Position numbers and translations under genes: made by a program
NCBI GenBank assembly: GCA_000024525.1
Contig: CP001769.1
Coordinates: 5,489,001-5,553,000 of the forward strand
Source: Spirosoma linguale DSM 74
Lineage (GTDB): Bacteria; Bacteroidota; Bacteroidia; Cytophagales; Spirosomataceae
DNA length: 64,000 nucleotides
Reading direction: 5' to 3'
The notes under the pieces: model-generated
Databases searched by the model: none
What the model was told of the DNA's origin: nothing
The model's input: only the letters and a program-made list of their open reading frames with translations
Part shown: one piece after another, positions 52,860 through 61,894 of the stretch
Numbering within the stretch: the first letter of the stretch is position 1
Layout: every line of letters begins with the position of its first letter

Positions 52860-53312
52860 ATGAACACGCTTCTCTCCACCCCCCGTGTTACCCGCCCGGC
52901 CCTTGCCAGTCTTCTTCACTGGCAGGAGCCGCTGGCAACCCGGCTGCGCTTTCGGCATGCGCTACCCGGCATGGTAGCCAACCGACTGCTCAACGTGGAG
53001 TTGGGTCTTTATTTACTGGCCGAGCTGGTGCCGCTTGCCCCACCTCAGGTGCTACCCGATCTGCTGACCGGCCACGGCGCTGTTTACCGGAACCGGCCCA
53101 TCTGGTCGCCCCGGCAGCACCGGGCGCTGAGCCAGGCGCGTATCCTGCTGGCCCCCTACATGGACCGCACCGCCTGGTACAACGCCCTGGCCAAATACGC
53201 CACCCTCCCATCGGAGCTTAAGGCCTACAACTCACAAGGCACCCTCCGCACCGATGTAAGCGGGTATTTACTCCGGGAACGGCTGGGCATGTTTGCCAAG
53301 GCGGTGGCGTAG
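52860..53312 (+). CDS. Small protein of unknown family, paralogue B
   Basis: A 150-residue paralogue of the product of 50584-50979, with an N-terminal extension of about 20 residues. The conserved core is LLNVELGLYLLAELVP, LPDLLTGHGA, WSPRQHRALSQARILLAPYM and WYNALAKYA. The codons are GC-richer than in the AT-rich genes further right. It is a monocistronic unit with its own copy of the operator and its own terminator (53342-53369). Being controlled like paralogue A but separated from the PARP gene, it could be an antagonist, a second target or a paired subunit; this is speculation. Confidence 0.72.
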   Translation: MNTLLSTPRVTRPALASLLHWQEPLATRLRFRHALPGMVANRLLNVELGLYLLAELVPLAPPQVLPDLLTGHGAVYRNRPIWSPRQHRALSQARILLAPYMDRTAWYNALAKYATLPSELKAYNSQGTLRTDVSGYLLRERLGMFAKAVA

Positions 53313-53341
53313 GGAGAAGAGAACTGTGTAAAAAAGGAGTT

Positions 53342-53369
53342 AGCGGGCGTTTTGACGTCCGCTTTTTTT
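53342..53369 (+). terminator. Intrinsic terminator of paralogue B
   Basis: Stem AGCGGGCG / CGTCCGCT (one G-T pair) with a 6-nt loop, followed by a run of seven T. Confidence 0.85.
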
Positions 53370-53444
53370 GTGTTTGGTGGCTAACCTGGACTACGCAACC
53401 AGATATTATTTTAAAACGTTATCTTAGCGAATCGAACGTATATC

Positions 53445-53594
53445 ATGATGAAAACTGCAACGAAGCCCAGCAAATCCTCGTCAGATAAAAAGCCCAAATC
53501 AAATTTAAAAGCGGCTTTGGGTAAATACAAAAACATCATTGTGGAGAAAGATGGTTGTTGGGACGAAGACCTCAAGAAGACCATTTCTAATTAA
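53445..53594 (+). CDS. Small antitoxin candidate of the PIN toxin
   Basis: A 49-residue frame from the ATG at 53445 (a second ATG follows directly) to TAA at 53592-53594, overlapping the toxin start codon by one base (TAATG). The N-terminal half is very Lys/Ser-rich (TKPSKSSSDKKPKSNLKAAL). The C-terminal half is KYKNIIVEKDGCWDEDLKKT. It lacks a visible AbrB or RHH domain. Position and overlap, rather than homology, support the antitoxin call. Confidence 0.6.
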   Translation: MMKTATKPSKSSSDKKPKSNLKAALGKYKNIIVEKDGCWDEDLKKTISN

Positions 53595-54004
53595 TGAAGT
53601 ATTTGTTGGATACCCATATCCTCATCTGGACTCTTACCGACAACCCTAAACTCAGCTCAATTGTCAGAGTCATTCTGGCTGATGAGGCCAATGAGTTCTT
53701 CCTTAGTATGGAAAGTGTAAGGGAGATGATTCTGAAAATAAAAACCGGTAAATTAACCTTACCTGCTGATATCGATCTGCTTCTTTTTGAATTACAGGAT
53801 GAGTTTGGCATTCGCTTGTTGACCGTTAAGCCAAAACACCTAAAGCAACTCTACGCATTAGAAACACCTGCCAATCATAGAGACCCGTTTGACCATCTAC
53901 TGATTTGCCAGGCTATTGCTGAAAGGCTGATTATGATTAGCGCAGATCGTAACTTTCCTTATTATCGAACTCAGGGCCTCCAACTAGTAGAAAACACGGT
54001 TTAG
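53594..54004 (+). CDS. vapC: PIN-domain toxin (VapC-like)
   Basis: A 136-residue PIN ribonuclease. The acidic residues of the active site are visible: D6 in YLLDTHILIW, Glu in SMESVREMILKIKTGKL, Asp in HRDPFDHLLICQA and Asp in SADRNFPYY. It belongs to the Bacteroidota/cyanobacteria subgroup with LLDTHILIW and RDPFDRLL-type motifs. As a Mg2+-dependent RNase it would block translation when freed from its antitoxin. It is coupled to the 49-residue upstream frame and is AT-richer than the PARP locus. Confidence 0.9.
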   Translation: MKYLLDTHILIWTLTDNPKLSSIVRVILADEANEFFLSMESVREMILKIKTGKLTLPADIDLLLFELQDEFGIRLLTVKPKHLKQLYALETPANHRDPFDHLLICQAIAERLIMISADRNFPYYRTQGLQLVENTV

Positions 54005-54048
54005 GGTATCAGTTGTTAGTGCGGAGGTAGAAACGCCTATTTAAGGGA

Positions 54049-55302
54049 TTACCAGTCGCCATATTGCTTAGGCGACAGCCCCACTTTCTCTATCACCCGA
54101 GCTTTCGTTTCAATAGCATCGGGCAAATGCCGGACGACCGTGATGTAAAACTCCCAGCGGGTGGATAAATCGAAGACGTAAAGCAATACTTGTCCTTCGT
54201 ATAAATTCAATTGAGCAAGCGTGACCGTATCCGCAGATGGATCTTCGCTCCAGTCATCTTCGGGAGAGCTATAACATTCGCCGTTGAAGGGATTACGCCA
54301 GTTCAGGTAAAAATTATAGAGGTGGTCGTTGTCAAATTTGACGGACTCTTGAATTAGTCTATGAAGCTCATCGAGTGTCGATGTGGCCGGGATGGCCAGA
54401 GTGCGCGACACGCCATGCTCAGGCAATTCGACTCGAAGCCAGAACTCCCCCGTTGGCGGATTCGGATTAATGGGGTACAGGCTCAGCAAATCTGGCTCGC
54501 CCAGCAACGTTCGGAGTGGCTCGGTAAACGTATTGATGTTGATTGACGCATCTGGCTCGATGTCGTTATCATCCAAAAAGAATATAAACTGACCTGCGTT
54601 TTTATTCCAGTACCGAAATGGGCGCTCAAGGAGCAAGGTCGTCAGACATTGATCGCCCCAGTCCGAGAGTTTTAGCTGGTCAATTTCCAGACTATACTTA
54701 TCCCGCCTGGCTCGGGTTATCTCCCGTATATCGTACCAGCCAAACCAGTGTCCAGCCCGCACATAAATGTTGGCCATGGAGGAGGCAAAAACGGTGAGCG
54801 TTCGATTCCGTAAACTCCAGTCCTGTGTCAGCGTAACGGCCGCACCAACGGGATGCTGAAGCACTTGCCGAACACCCATCCGAAACCAGTCGGCACCCTG
54901 CCCACTTCGCCGGTCGCCGTCGAGTACAGTCCAATCCAGATAGCACCAGGCCGTTTCGAGTAGAAATGCATATTTCTCTTCTAAAATCAGGCTCCGATAC
55001 GCGTCAATCCGAGCCGAATCCGGCATCAACGTATTGACATTACTGAACTGAACGATAAACAGCCGACTGACAGTAGCAATCTGGAACAGAAAACCCAACA
55101 ACGGGTAATCGGCCTGACGGCTGCGGGACGTTACGTAATGCGGAGCCTTATAATTGACCCGTTCGTTGATCGTCCATAAATCAGCTGCTTTCAGATCGCC
55201 CGCACCCGTGAGCGACAGGTTGGGTTTACTTTCGAGGTAACGAACAAACGTATCGAAGTCGTCAATGAGGAGAGAAGACGAGAAGTCGTATGGGGGTCGC
55301 AT
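54049..55302 (-). CDS. pRiA4b ORF-3-like protein with N-terminal extension
   Basis: 417 residues. The C-terminal ~150 residues match the pRiA4b ORF-3-like (IS1096 TnpR-like) domain: STLDELHRLIQESVKFDNDH, LYNFYL, then YSSPEDDW, LNLYEGQVLLYVFDLSTRWE. The N-terminal ~250 residues are helical (DFDTFVRYLESKPNLSLTGA .. ADLWTINERV) and not assigned. The biochemical function of the domain is not known; it often occurs in mobile or defence contexts. The start lies 21 bp after the Fic stop codon in the same direction, so the two genes probably form an operon. Confidence 0.75.
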   Translation of the reverse strand: MRPPYDFSSSLLIDDFDTFVRYLESKPNLSLTGAGDLKAADLWTINERVNYKAPHYVTSRSRQADYPLLGFLFQIATVSRLFIVQFSNVNTLMPDSARIDAYRSLILEEKYAFLLETAWCYLDWTVLDGDRRSGQGADWFRMGVRQVLQHPVGAAVTLTQDWSLRNRTLTVFASSMANIYVRAGHWFGWYDIREITRARRDKYSLEIDQLKLSDWGDQCLTTLLLERPFRYWNKNAGQFIFFLDDNDIEPDASININTFTEPLRTLLGEPDLLSLYPINPNPPTGEFWLRVELPEHGVSRTLAIPATSTLDELHRLIQESVKFDNDHLYNFYLNWRNPFNGECYSSPEDDWSEDPSADTVTLAQLNLYEGQVLLYVFDLSTRWEFYITVVRHLPDAIETKARVIEKVGLSPKQYGDW

Positions 55303-55323
55303 GAGTACGGTTTTTCACGTGTT

Positions 55324-56457
55324 CTACTCCGCTAAAATCGCGTATAACTCCCGATTAATGAAGTAATGATTCCCGCCTACTACTTTACGCTCCAGTATAC
55401 CCAGTTCGACCAGCTTATTTAAATAATCGCGAGCGGTATTTTCAGCAAAGGTCCGGTCTTCGGTCAAATGTCGAATTCGAGTGACAGGTTGTGTAAAGAT
55501 TTTTTGAGTAAGCTGGTCAGGTCGGCGAACATCCTTCTTACTGGTAACGACTGCTAACACAGCGTCGCGTGCGGCTATAATGCGATTGATTTTCTCATAC
55601 GTCAGGTTCGCCGTTTTTTCCACAGCTCTGAGCATATACAATAACCAGGTTTGCCAGTCACCACGTTGCGAAACGCCCGCCAACGCGCTGTAATAATCCT
55701 CTTTATGCTCAACAATGTAGCGACTCAGATACAGAATAGGGTAATCCAATAACCCTTTGTGCGTCAGATAATGAATGTTAAGTACACGCCCGGTACGGCC
55801 ATTCCCATCTCGAAACGGGTGAATGGCCTCAAACTGAAAATGGCCAATAGCCATCTTTAGTAGCGGATCAATTCGGTATGTCTGATCATCGTTCAGGAAG
55901 TCCGCCAGATTGTTCAGTTTAGCTTCCAGAATGCCCTGCCCACGTGGGGGCGTATACACAGGCTTGCCCGCATTAGGCCCGCTGCCCCCTTGCCGAATAT
56001 ACACCTGCGAGAAAACAGGTCGGAATCCTTCGCCCGACTGCTTGATCTCCTGAAACGTTTGGACAAAATAATCTAACGTAAAACTGCTCTGCTCCTGCAA
56101 GTGGTAATAGCCTTTCCACAATGCCTCCCGGTAGCGAAGTATCTCTTTGGTAGACTCAGAAACTTTCTCGGGCGTACTTTCGCTAAACGCCTGATACAGT
56201 TCATCGTCGGTTGTGAAGATATTTTCAATAGCACTGGAGTCTTTCGCTTCCTGCAAACTAATGGAGTTGATCAACAGCCCCTGATTTGGAATAGCCACGC
56301 TACGTCCTTGCAAGCGTCCTAATGCCTCCTTTGCATAGCCTAGCTGTTCGAAAACAGCAATCGTACGATACAAATCCGGGTGAATCGGCAGGTCTGGCAA
56401 CCCATTCCACGGTACGTTTCTATCCGGATTTATCTGATAAAGCGGTTGATCAGCCAT
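55324..56457 (-). CDS. Fic-domain protein with built-in inhibitory motif and C-terminal winged helix
   Basis: 377 residues. The Fic motif HPFRDGNGRTGR is intact, so AMP transfer (AMPylation) to a target hydroxyl is likely. An inhibitory motif of the SxxxEN type is at residues 74-79 (SSAIEN), so this is a class II Fic that restrains itself. Residues ~300-377 form a winged helix (AENTARDYLNKLVELGILER). Three copies of TAAGGTTAGC lie just upstream (56474-56555), and self-regulation through the winged helix is a reasonable inference. It is the first gene of an operon with the pRiA4b ORF-3-like gene. Confidence 0.92.
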   Translation of the reverse strand: MADQPLYQINPDRNVPWNGLPDLPIHPDLYRTIAVFEQLGYAKEALGRLQGRSVAIPNQGLLINSISLQEAKDSSAIENIFTTDDELYQAFSESTPEKVSESTKEILRYREALWKGYYHLQEQSSFTLDYFVQTFQEIKQSGEGFRPVFSQVYIRQGGSGPNAGKPVYTPPRGQGILEAKLNNLADFLNDDQTYRIDPLLKMAIGHFQFEAIHPFRDGNGRTGRVLNIHYLTHKGLLDYPILYLSRYIVEHKEDYYSALAGVSQRGDWQTWLLYMLRAVEKTANLTYEKINRIIAARDAVLAVVTSKKDVRRPDQLTQKIFTQPVTRIRHLTEDRTFAENTARDYLNKLVELGILERKVVGGNHYFINRELYAILAE

Positions 56458-56473
56458 TAAAAGTCGCCTTTTT

Positions 56474-56555
56474 TAAGGTTAGCCAGGCAAATGTACCTTA
56501 AAATTGAGGTTGATTGTTCTAGCTAACCTTAAAAATCGCTCTTTCTAAGGTTAGC
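56474..56555. promoter_or_regulatory. Triple TAAGGTTAGC operator before the fic gene
   Basis: TAAGGTTAGC at 56474-56483, its inverse GCTAACCTTA at 56522-56531, and a third copy TAAGGTTAGC at 56546-56555. The first two extend to a 14-bp near-perfect inverted pair (TTTTTAAGGTTAGC). The array ends 16 bp upstream of the Fic start codon and lies about 170 bp before the SMC operon, so it could act on both directions. Confidence 0.65.
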
Positions 56556-56721
56556 TGGCGTAAGTGTCATTCAAACAGTAACGGTTATTTACCCGAACAT
56601 TTTCATTCTTATATGCAAGCAACTTTAGTCGAACAATATCTGTGCCTATGCTTTTATTTATCTTTCAAAAGAATCAACTTGCTAAACTGATATAACTGAG
56701 ATCTATCCATCCATTTTGCAA

Positions 56722-58029
56722 ATGAAGCCTAAATTTATTTTTTGGGATGATATAAAAAAACCGAGCCGATACAATGAAATCATTCCTGATCGCAAGCTAG
56801 GAATGATTATTTTGGCCCTATATGACCGCATAAAAAATAACTCTCTAGGTAAGTTTTTTAAACACAGCGATATTGAGGATATATATTGGGAAGTAAATCC
56901 AACTATCGATAGGAAGCAGCGGGAACATGCTCGTAATGCAATTGAGAGTCTAAAGCATTATTTCCTCACATACGATTCTATTCGGGATGACTATCATCTA
57001 CGCAATTATGCCTATGAGTTTGGCAATATGGTGTATACACTACTTGAAGCTCGATTTAACCCAACACAAGTTGAAGAGTTATGTGAAACTTTGCGAGAAA
57101 GTCTGCATAAACACATAACCGAAGGTACGTTTAAGCGTTGGCATAGAGATATTTTCGAAGTAAACCACTCAGCCTTGCGTCGGCAATTAGATCTGTTGGA
57201 TGAGAAAATTGACTCCTTAGTCGCTGATTTGGGACTCCAGCAACTGGATGATGAAGAAGTATTACAGATGCTTCGTTCAGTATCCAGTCGACTAGACCAA
57301 ATACTAACAGAATACAATCAGTTACGTTCTGCATACCGAGAAACCCGTTTTATTCGGAGTGCACTTGTGGACTATCAAAGTCAAGTGACCGATAATGACG
57401 CACCTCTCCTAGAGAGTTCCATTCTATTCTTCACTGAATTGCGACACTTTTTGGATGCAATTAGTGAACGTTTACATAGAATTCAACCCAAGATTCAGCA
57501 ACTCTTCGGCGTATTCCAGCAAGCCAATTTCAAAGCCCGCACCGAAAGGTTTATCCGCTATTTACTGGTTGATAGCAAGTTAATAAACAATAAAGTAGAA
57601 CTTCCTACTTTAATCCCTTCGCTTAACTGGCGAATTGACAAAACACAACTTTGGTTTTTTGACGTTAATCGCAATCTGTTTCCAACGCCTGCTCAGCCCC
57701 GTACCGTTCGCATATTTAATGAGTTGACTCGGCAGCATGCATTCTGGCAGGCAGCCGAACCTGCTCGTCGGCAAGATGAAGCACAAATCTGGCTGGATCA
57801 ATTTCATAACGAACTGGAAATACAAGGCGACATACGCCTAAGCGACTATTTTTATCGAGTGTTCAATCAAGACTGGGAGCGTTTCGATGTTGCGCTACGA
57901 TTCGCTTATTTAGTGCTTCGCCAATATAGCGGGCACTCAGATTGGCAGTTAGACATAGAGCCCCCGATTCTTCAGTCACCCTATCTTAACTTACAACTAT
58001 GGAACATGCACATTTACCGGAAGAATTAA
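56722..58029 (+). CDS. jetA: Wadjet/Mks-like kleisin subunit (JetA/MksF-like)
   Basis: 435 residues from the ATG at 56722; a TTG two codons earlier is also open. It is predicted mostly helical, with an N-terminal winged-helix-like region (~10-100) and a long central coiled-coil part (LDLLDEKIDSLVADLGLQQL, SSRLDQILTEYNQLRSAYRE), as in MukF/MksF/JetA kleisins that bridge the SMC heads. I identify it mainly by position: it is the first gene of a four-gene operon with SMC ATPase and Toprim protein. It overlaps the next gene by 31 bp. The DNA is clearly AT-richer than the left part of the window, a sign of transfer. Confidence 0.75.
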   Translation: MKPKFIFWDDIKKPSRYNEIIPDRKLGMIILALYDRIKNNSLGKFFKHSDIEDIYWEVNPTIDRKQREHARNAIESLKHYFLTYDSIRDDYHLRNYAYEFGNMVYTLLEARFNPTQVEELCETLRESLHKHITEGTFKRWHRDIFEVNHSALRRQLDLLDEKIDSLVADLGLQQLDDEEVLQMLRSVSSRLDQILTEYNQLRSAYRETRFIRSALVDYQSQVTDNDAPLLESSILFFTELRHFLDAISERLHRIQPKIQQLFGVFQQANFKARTERFIRYLLVDSKLINNKVELPTLIPSLNWRIDKTQLWFFDVNRNLFPTPAQPRTVRIFNELTRQHAFWQAAEPARRQDEAQIWLDQFHNELEIQGDIRLSDYFYRVFNQDWERFDVALRFAYLVLRQYSGHSDWQLDIEPPILQSPYLNLQLWNMHIYRKN

Positions 58030-58637
58030 AATTCACACTCGACCATGCTGCCGAAACCCTATTTGCTAAAGTTGATTATGATTTACGAGACGGCATTCAT
58101 ATTCAACGTAGTACTGACCCAGACGCTTTTCAATTCCTATCCCGCAATCAAAACGAGGATTCTCTGAGGGCTTATTACGAAAAGTATTTTCGAGTAAAGC
58201 TCCAGAAGCGAACTCAAGCTGGTGAATTCTATTATTTTCTTGACTTTATGGCCGACAGCCGGGGTAACCTGAATGGGCATTATGAACGCCTGGAAAATCA
58301 CGTACTACTGATTGGCTTTCTATTGCACAAAGTTACCGTGCTCGACCGTAACATTGAGCTACAGTCAATTACTGAATTCAAACGCATTCTACAGAATAAT
58401 TATCCCGATCTACGGACACACTTAAATCGCCTAATTGCCCGGTCACCTCGCCTTGGTGATAATCCAGACGACAATGTCACCATTGACAACGCAGTAAAAA
58501 TAGCATTTGACCGATTTAAGCACATGAAATGGGTCGACGTCAACGGTGACATCTTTCACGTGTTACCAGCATTCGGCCGACTAACAGATGCCTATGCAGA
58601 CTACATTCAACGAATTGACGAATATCTTAAGCCATGA
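57999..58637 (+). CDS. jetB: Wadjet/Mks-like KITE subunit (JetB/MksE-like)
   Basis: 212 residues, with tandem winged-helix character as in MukE/MksE/JetB. Visible segments: FLSRNQNEDSLRAYYEKYFR, NHVLLIGFLLHKVTVLDRN, and FDRFKHMKWVDVNGDIFHVL. The last (beta-wing then PAFGRL) is typical of MukE-like proteins. It should bind the kleisin and regulate the SMC ring. It overlaps JetA by 31 bp and JetC by 4 bp (ATGA), so the operon is tightly coupled. Confidence 0.75.
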   Translation: MEHAHLPEELKFTLDHAAETLFAKVDYDLRDGIHIQRSTDPDAFQFLSRNQNEDSLRAYYEKYFRVKLQKRTQAGEFYYFLDFMADSRGNLNGHYERLENHVLLIGFLLHKVTVLDRNIELQSITEFKRILQNNYPDLRTHLNRLIARSPRLGDNPDDNVTIDNAVKIAFDRFKHMKWVDVNGDIFHVLPAFGRLTDAYADYIQRIDEYLKP

Positions 58638-61600
58638 AAAACTTCCCTCGTATATATAGCCTATCCACCGTTGGGCTTATTCATCACGGTGATTATGACT
58701 ACCTGTTTCACCCATTTAGAACAGATTTTATCGGCGACAGTGGAGCAGGTAAAAGTATGATTGCCGATTTGCTTCAACTCATTTTAGTTGGTTCAGACAA
58801 ATTCAAATCGGCTACTGAAGCTTCCGGTGGAAAACGAGAGCCAGAGGGAATGGTTATAATCGACAAAGAGAAGCGAGGTCTTAGCTATGCCTTTATAAAT
58901 GTGGAGACTGCACCTAAGCAATATGTTGTTATAGGAGCTTATTTACAAAGTGGTAACTCACGTTCACGGGCTTTTGTCGTGCAGTCAGGAAATGAATTTA
59001 TTGGCAAGTCGCTCAAACCCTTACCTCAGCCACTTTGCTATCAGGACTTAATCCGTACAAATGATAATGCAATTGTCCCGCTGGAGCAATTAGGAATGTA
59101 TTTGTTCGAGCGCAGCATGACCTTAAGGTATTATGATCAATTTCCGGAATACCACTCACTGCTCATCGCAAACGAACTGCTTCCACTTAAACTCTCGGCG
59201 GATAAACAATCTTTGATTGATTATGCGAAAATAATTCGTTCGTTTGCCCGGGGACACAAAATAAGTGCGGAAAAATCCGATGTGCTGCAAGAGTTTCTGT
59301 TTGGAAAAGGACAAAGAGATGATTTGCACCGCCAACTTCAAGATGCGCAACGAAGTTTTGAGAAAGATATGCAATCCCATGGCAGCAATTTAGCTGCAAT
59401 AAAATTGTTTAATGAGCAACTAGGACATTTCAAGCAATTATTGCAATTAGAAACCGATCACAAGAACGCTAAATCTACTTGGGCTACGGCCAATTACCAT
59501 CATAGTTCTCAAATACTTGACCAATGTCAACAAACTGTAGCTCAGATGTGTGCAGGCCTGAATAATGAGTTCGCTCGTTTGTCAACAATACGAACAGAAG
59601 TAGATAATTTACAATTAACGATACCACAAAAACTAATAAAGGCTGGGGCAGCTTATGAAGCTGCCATAAAAAAGGCATCAAATCTGGAAGCAACAGCTAA
59701 ATCTATTCAACAAGTGAAGAACTGGTTAGAATCTATTGGAACAGACGCAACACTTGAGCAGCTAACTGAATTATTCAAAACAGATCAGCTTCGGCAGGTA
59801 CAACATCACCAAATTGTCACTTTGAGTAGCATACTACATGATTCAGGTCTAACTAAATCATTTGCCGAATCGGCATGGGTGAAAGGCTATGAGGCAGGAT
59901 ACGAAGAATATAGACATCAGTTAGATAAGTTATCAAACGCCATTGCAGAAAAAAAACAATTAGCGCAACTATCAAATTTGGATAATCCCCACTCACTTAG
60001 CTACTGGGCTGCTCACTTAAACCGCCCGTTAACAATTGAGGAAGAGAGTACCCTCCGCTATTTTCAAAAGTATCCGAATAAGAAGCCCATTCCAAAGGAG
60101 GCTGCGAGATACATTCCTATCGCTGAACACTTGTTTAGTAAGTTGACTTTAAAGCCTGATTCGAAAGGCTACTGGGTTAGCTTAGCTGGTGTATGGGAAT
60201 ATATCCACCAAGTTAAAGATCCACTATTTACTACCTCGGATCGACAACTATTGCAAACTAAACTCCAGGATTGGAATGACCACATTATGAGCGACATTAC
60301 AAAACTGGAGGAACAGCTCAAAAAACTCATAAAGCTGTATGAATGTATTAGCAACACCGCTAATATTAATAGCTTACTGTCAGCTTATGAAGAACGTACT
60401 CAGGTAGAAAGCTTCAAATTCAATCCTGATTGGAAGATTACTTTAGGTGATTTTGAGAACCTACTTACCATTTATAGCGAGTACGCATCCACAATAAAAG
60501 ATGCTATTGAACAAGCAGGTAAAGATGTAAAAGATGCTAATGAGAAAGCACAGCAAGCAGTGATAGAGGGTAACTTACTTAAAGAAATTACCCAACTACT
60601 TGAGAAATGGCCAAAACCAGATTCGTATGTTCTAATTCTTAAACAATTATTACCAAATGATATTCAGTTTATACTTCAGACGAATAGTGCCAGCTTAAGT
60701 ACAGCTAATAATGTTCAATTATTACGTGATGAATTAAATCTAAAGCAACAAAATCGATTGACAATAGAAAAGTGGCAGGAAAGCCTAAACTCACTTATCA
60801 CAGCACGTGAACAATACAAAATGGCCGAAGAGCTTTGCATTAAAATACACAGCAAATTGCCTTCTGAGAAAATATCGATGACAGCAGATAAAGTAAATGA
60901 ATTAGATAAAAATCACAATATATGCTGGAATAGTTACAAGGTAAAGTATGAACATTTGGCTGAACATTATTTAAAAGAACAGAAATACATTGCTGAAGAT
61001 GCCAATTTCAAATTTACAACACTGGCTCTTGAAGTGTTACCTGCTCCTTTACACAAAAATATTATTTCGGGAGATGACGTCATTGAGGCAATTGAAAACG
61101 AATTATACCGCATTAATAACCAAGCCAAACAGGTAGCCGATTCTAAAATTCGAAAAGTCGGTACTATTGTTTCCAAGTTAGGCGATATTATAGATCAACA
61201 CCGACAGTCGCGAAGCGCCATTCAAGCATTCTTTAGGCAGCAGGTCAAGCCTATTTCTAAAACGTACAACGTTCGTTTGAATTGGCAAACCGGCGAGCTC
61301 TCAGACACTTGGATTAATACATTTGCCGATCTCATAGAACATTTGGATACACCCTTATTTCAAGATGCTCCCGTTGATATCGATCAATTACGAACAAAGG
61401 TTAATGTTGAAGATTTACTTAAAACTGCTTTCAAACAAAACAATGCTAGCAAGAACCTTGAAGTGCCAGATATTTTAAATCCATTTGCCTATTACAGTTT
61501 AGCTTTTGGAATGGAAACAGAAGGTGGACAGCCTAATAAAGGCAGTACCGGCCAAACATATGCAGCACTGGCTTTATTAAATATTGCCCGGCTATCTATC

Positions 61601-61894
61601 ATTGAAGCCGGTTCGTCTGACAAACCTGCTTCGGGTCTACGCTTTATGCCAATTGACGAAGCAGAAGGGCTTGGTTCAAATTTCACTATGCTAGCTGAAA
61701 TCGCCCGACAGTATGATTATCAATTAATTACGATGTCAATAGGGCCTGTCGGCCGCTATCAGGAGAGCCAGCAACACGTATACATGTTACACAAAGACCA
61801 AGAAACGGACGATGCCCTTAACTATCCGCCGTTTGCAGTACTTAGTGCACAGGATGCTCACCTTTTAACGTATCGCAATAATGCGAAAAATTAG
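58634..61894 (+). CDS. jetC: Wadjet/Mks-like SMC ATPase (JetC/MksB-like)
   Basis: A 1086-residue SMC-type ATPase. Walker A is GDSGAGKS at residues 34-41. Long coiled-coil arms span ~210-860, with a central hinge-like part. The signature motif is degenerate (KGSTGQ, S971-Q974), and Walker B is FMPIDEAEG with D1008 and E1009. This head layout is that of MukB/MksB/JetC rather than Rad50. The complex is expected to extrude DNA loops using ATP and recognise small circular plasmids. It overlaps JetB by 4 bp and JetD by 14 bp. Confidence 0.88.
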   Translation: MKNFPRIYSLSTVGLIHHGDYDYLFHPFRTDFIGDSGAGKSMIADLLQLILVGSDKFKSATEASGGKREPEGMVIIDKEKRGLSYAFINVETAPKQYVVIGAYLQSGNSRSRAFVVQSGNEFIGKSLKPLPQPLCYQDLIRTNDNAIVPLEQLGMYLFERSMTLRYYDQFPEYHSLLIANELLPLKLSADKQSLIDYAKIIRSFARGHKISAEKSDVLQEFLFGKGQRDDLHRQLQDAQRSFEKDMQSHGSNLAAIKLFNEQLGHFKQLLQLETDHKNAKSTWATANYHHSSQILDQCQQTVAQMCAGLNNEFARLSTIRTEVDNLQLTIPQKLIKAGAAYEAAIKKASNLEATAKSIQQVKNWLESIGTDATLEQLTELFKTDQLRQVQHHQIVTLSSILHDSGLTKSFAESAWVKGYEAGYEEYRHQLDKLSNAIAEKKQLAQLSNLDNPHSLSYWAAHLNRPLTIEEESTLRYFQKYPNKKPIPKEAARYIPIAEHLFSKLTLKPDSKGYWVSLAGVWEYIHQVKDPLFTTSDRQLLQTKLQDWNDHIMSDITKLEEQLKKLIKLYECISNTANINSLLSAYEERTQVESFKFNPDWKITLGDFENLLTIYSEYASTIKDAIEQAGKDVKDANEKAQQAVIEGNLLKEITQLLEKWPKPDSYVLILKQLLPNDIQFILQTNSASLSTANNVQLLRDELNLKQQNRLTIEKWQESLNSLITAREQYKMAEELCIKIHSKLPSEKISMTADKVNELDKNHNICWNSYKVKYEHLAEHYLKEQKYIAEDANFKFTTLALEVLPAPLHKNIISGDDVIEAIENELYRINNQAKQVADSKIRKVGTIVSKLGDIIDQHRQSRSAIQAFFRQQVKPISKTYNVRLNWQTGELSDTWINTFADLIEHLDTPLFQDAPVDIDQLRTKVNVEDLLKTAFKQNNASKNLEVPDILNPFAYYSLAFGMETEGGQPNKGSTGQTYAALALLNIARLSIIEAGSSDKPASGLRFMPIDEAEGLGSNFTMLAEIARQYDYQLITMSIGPVGRYQESQQHVYMLHKDQETDDALNYPPFAVLSAQDAHLLTYRNNAKN

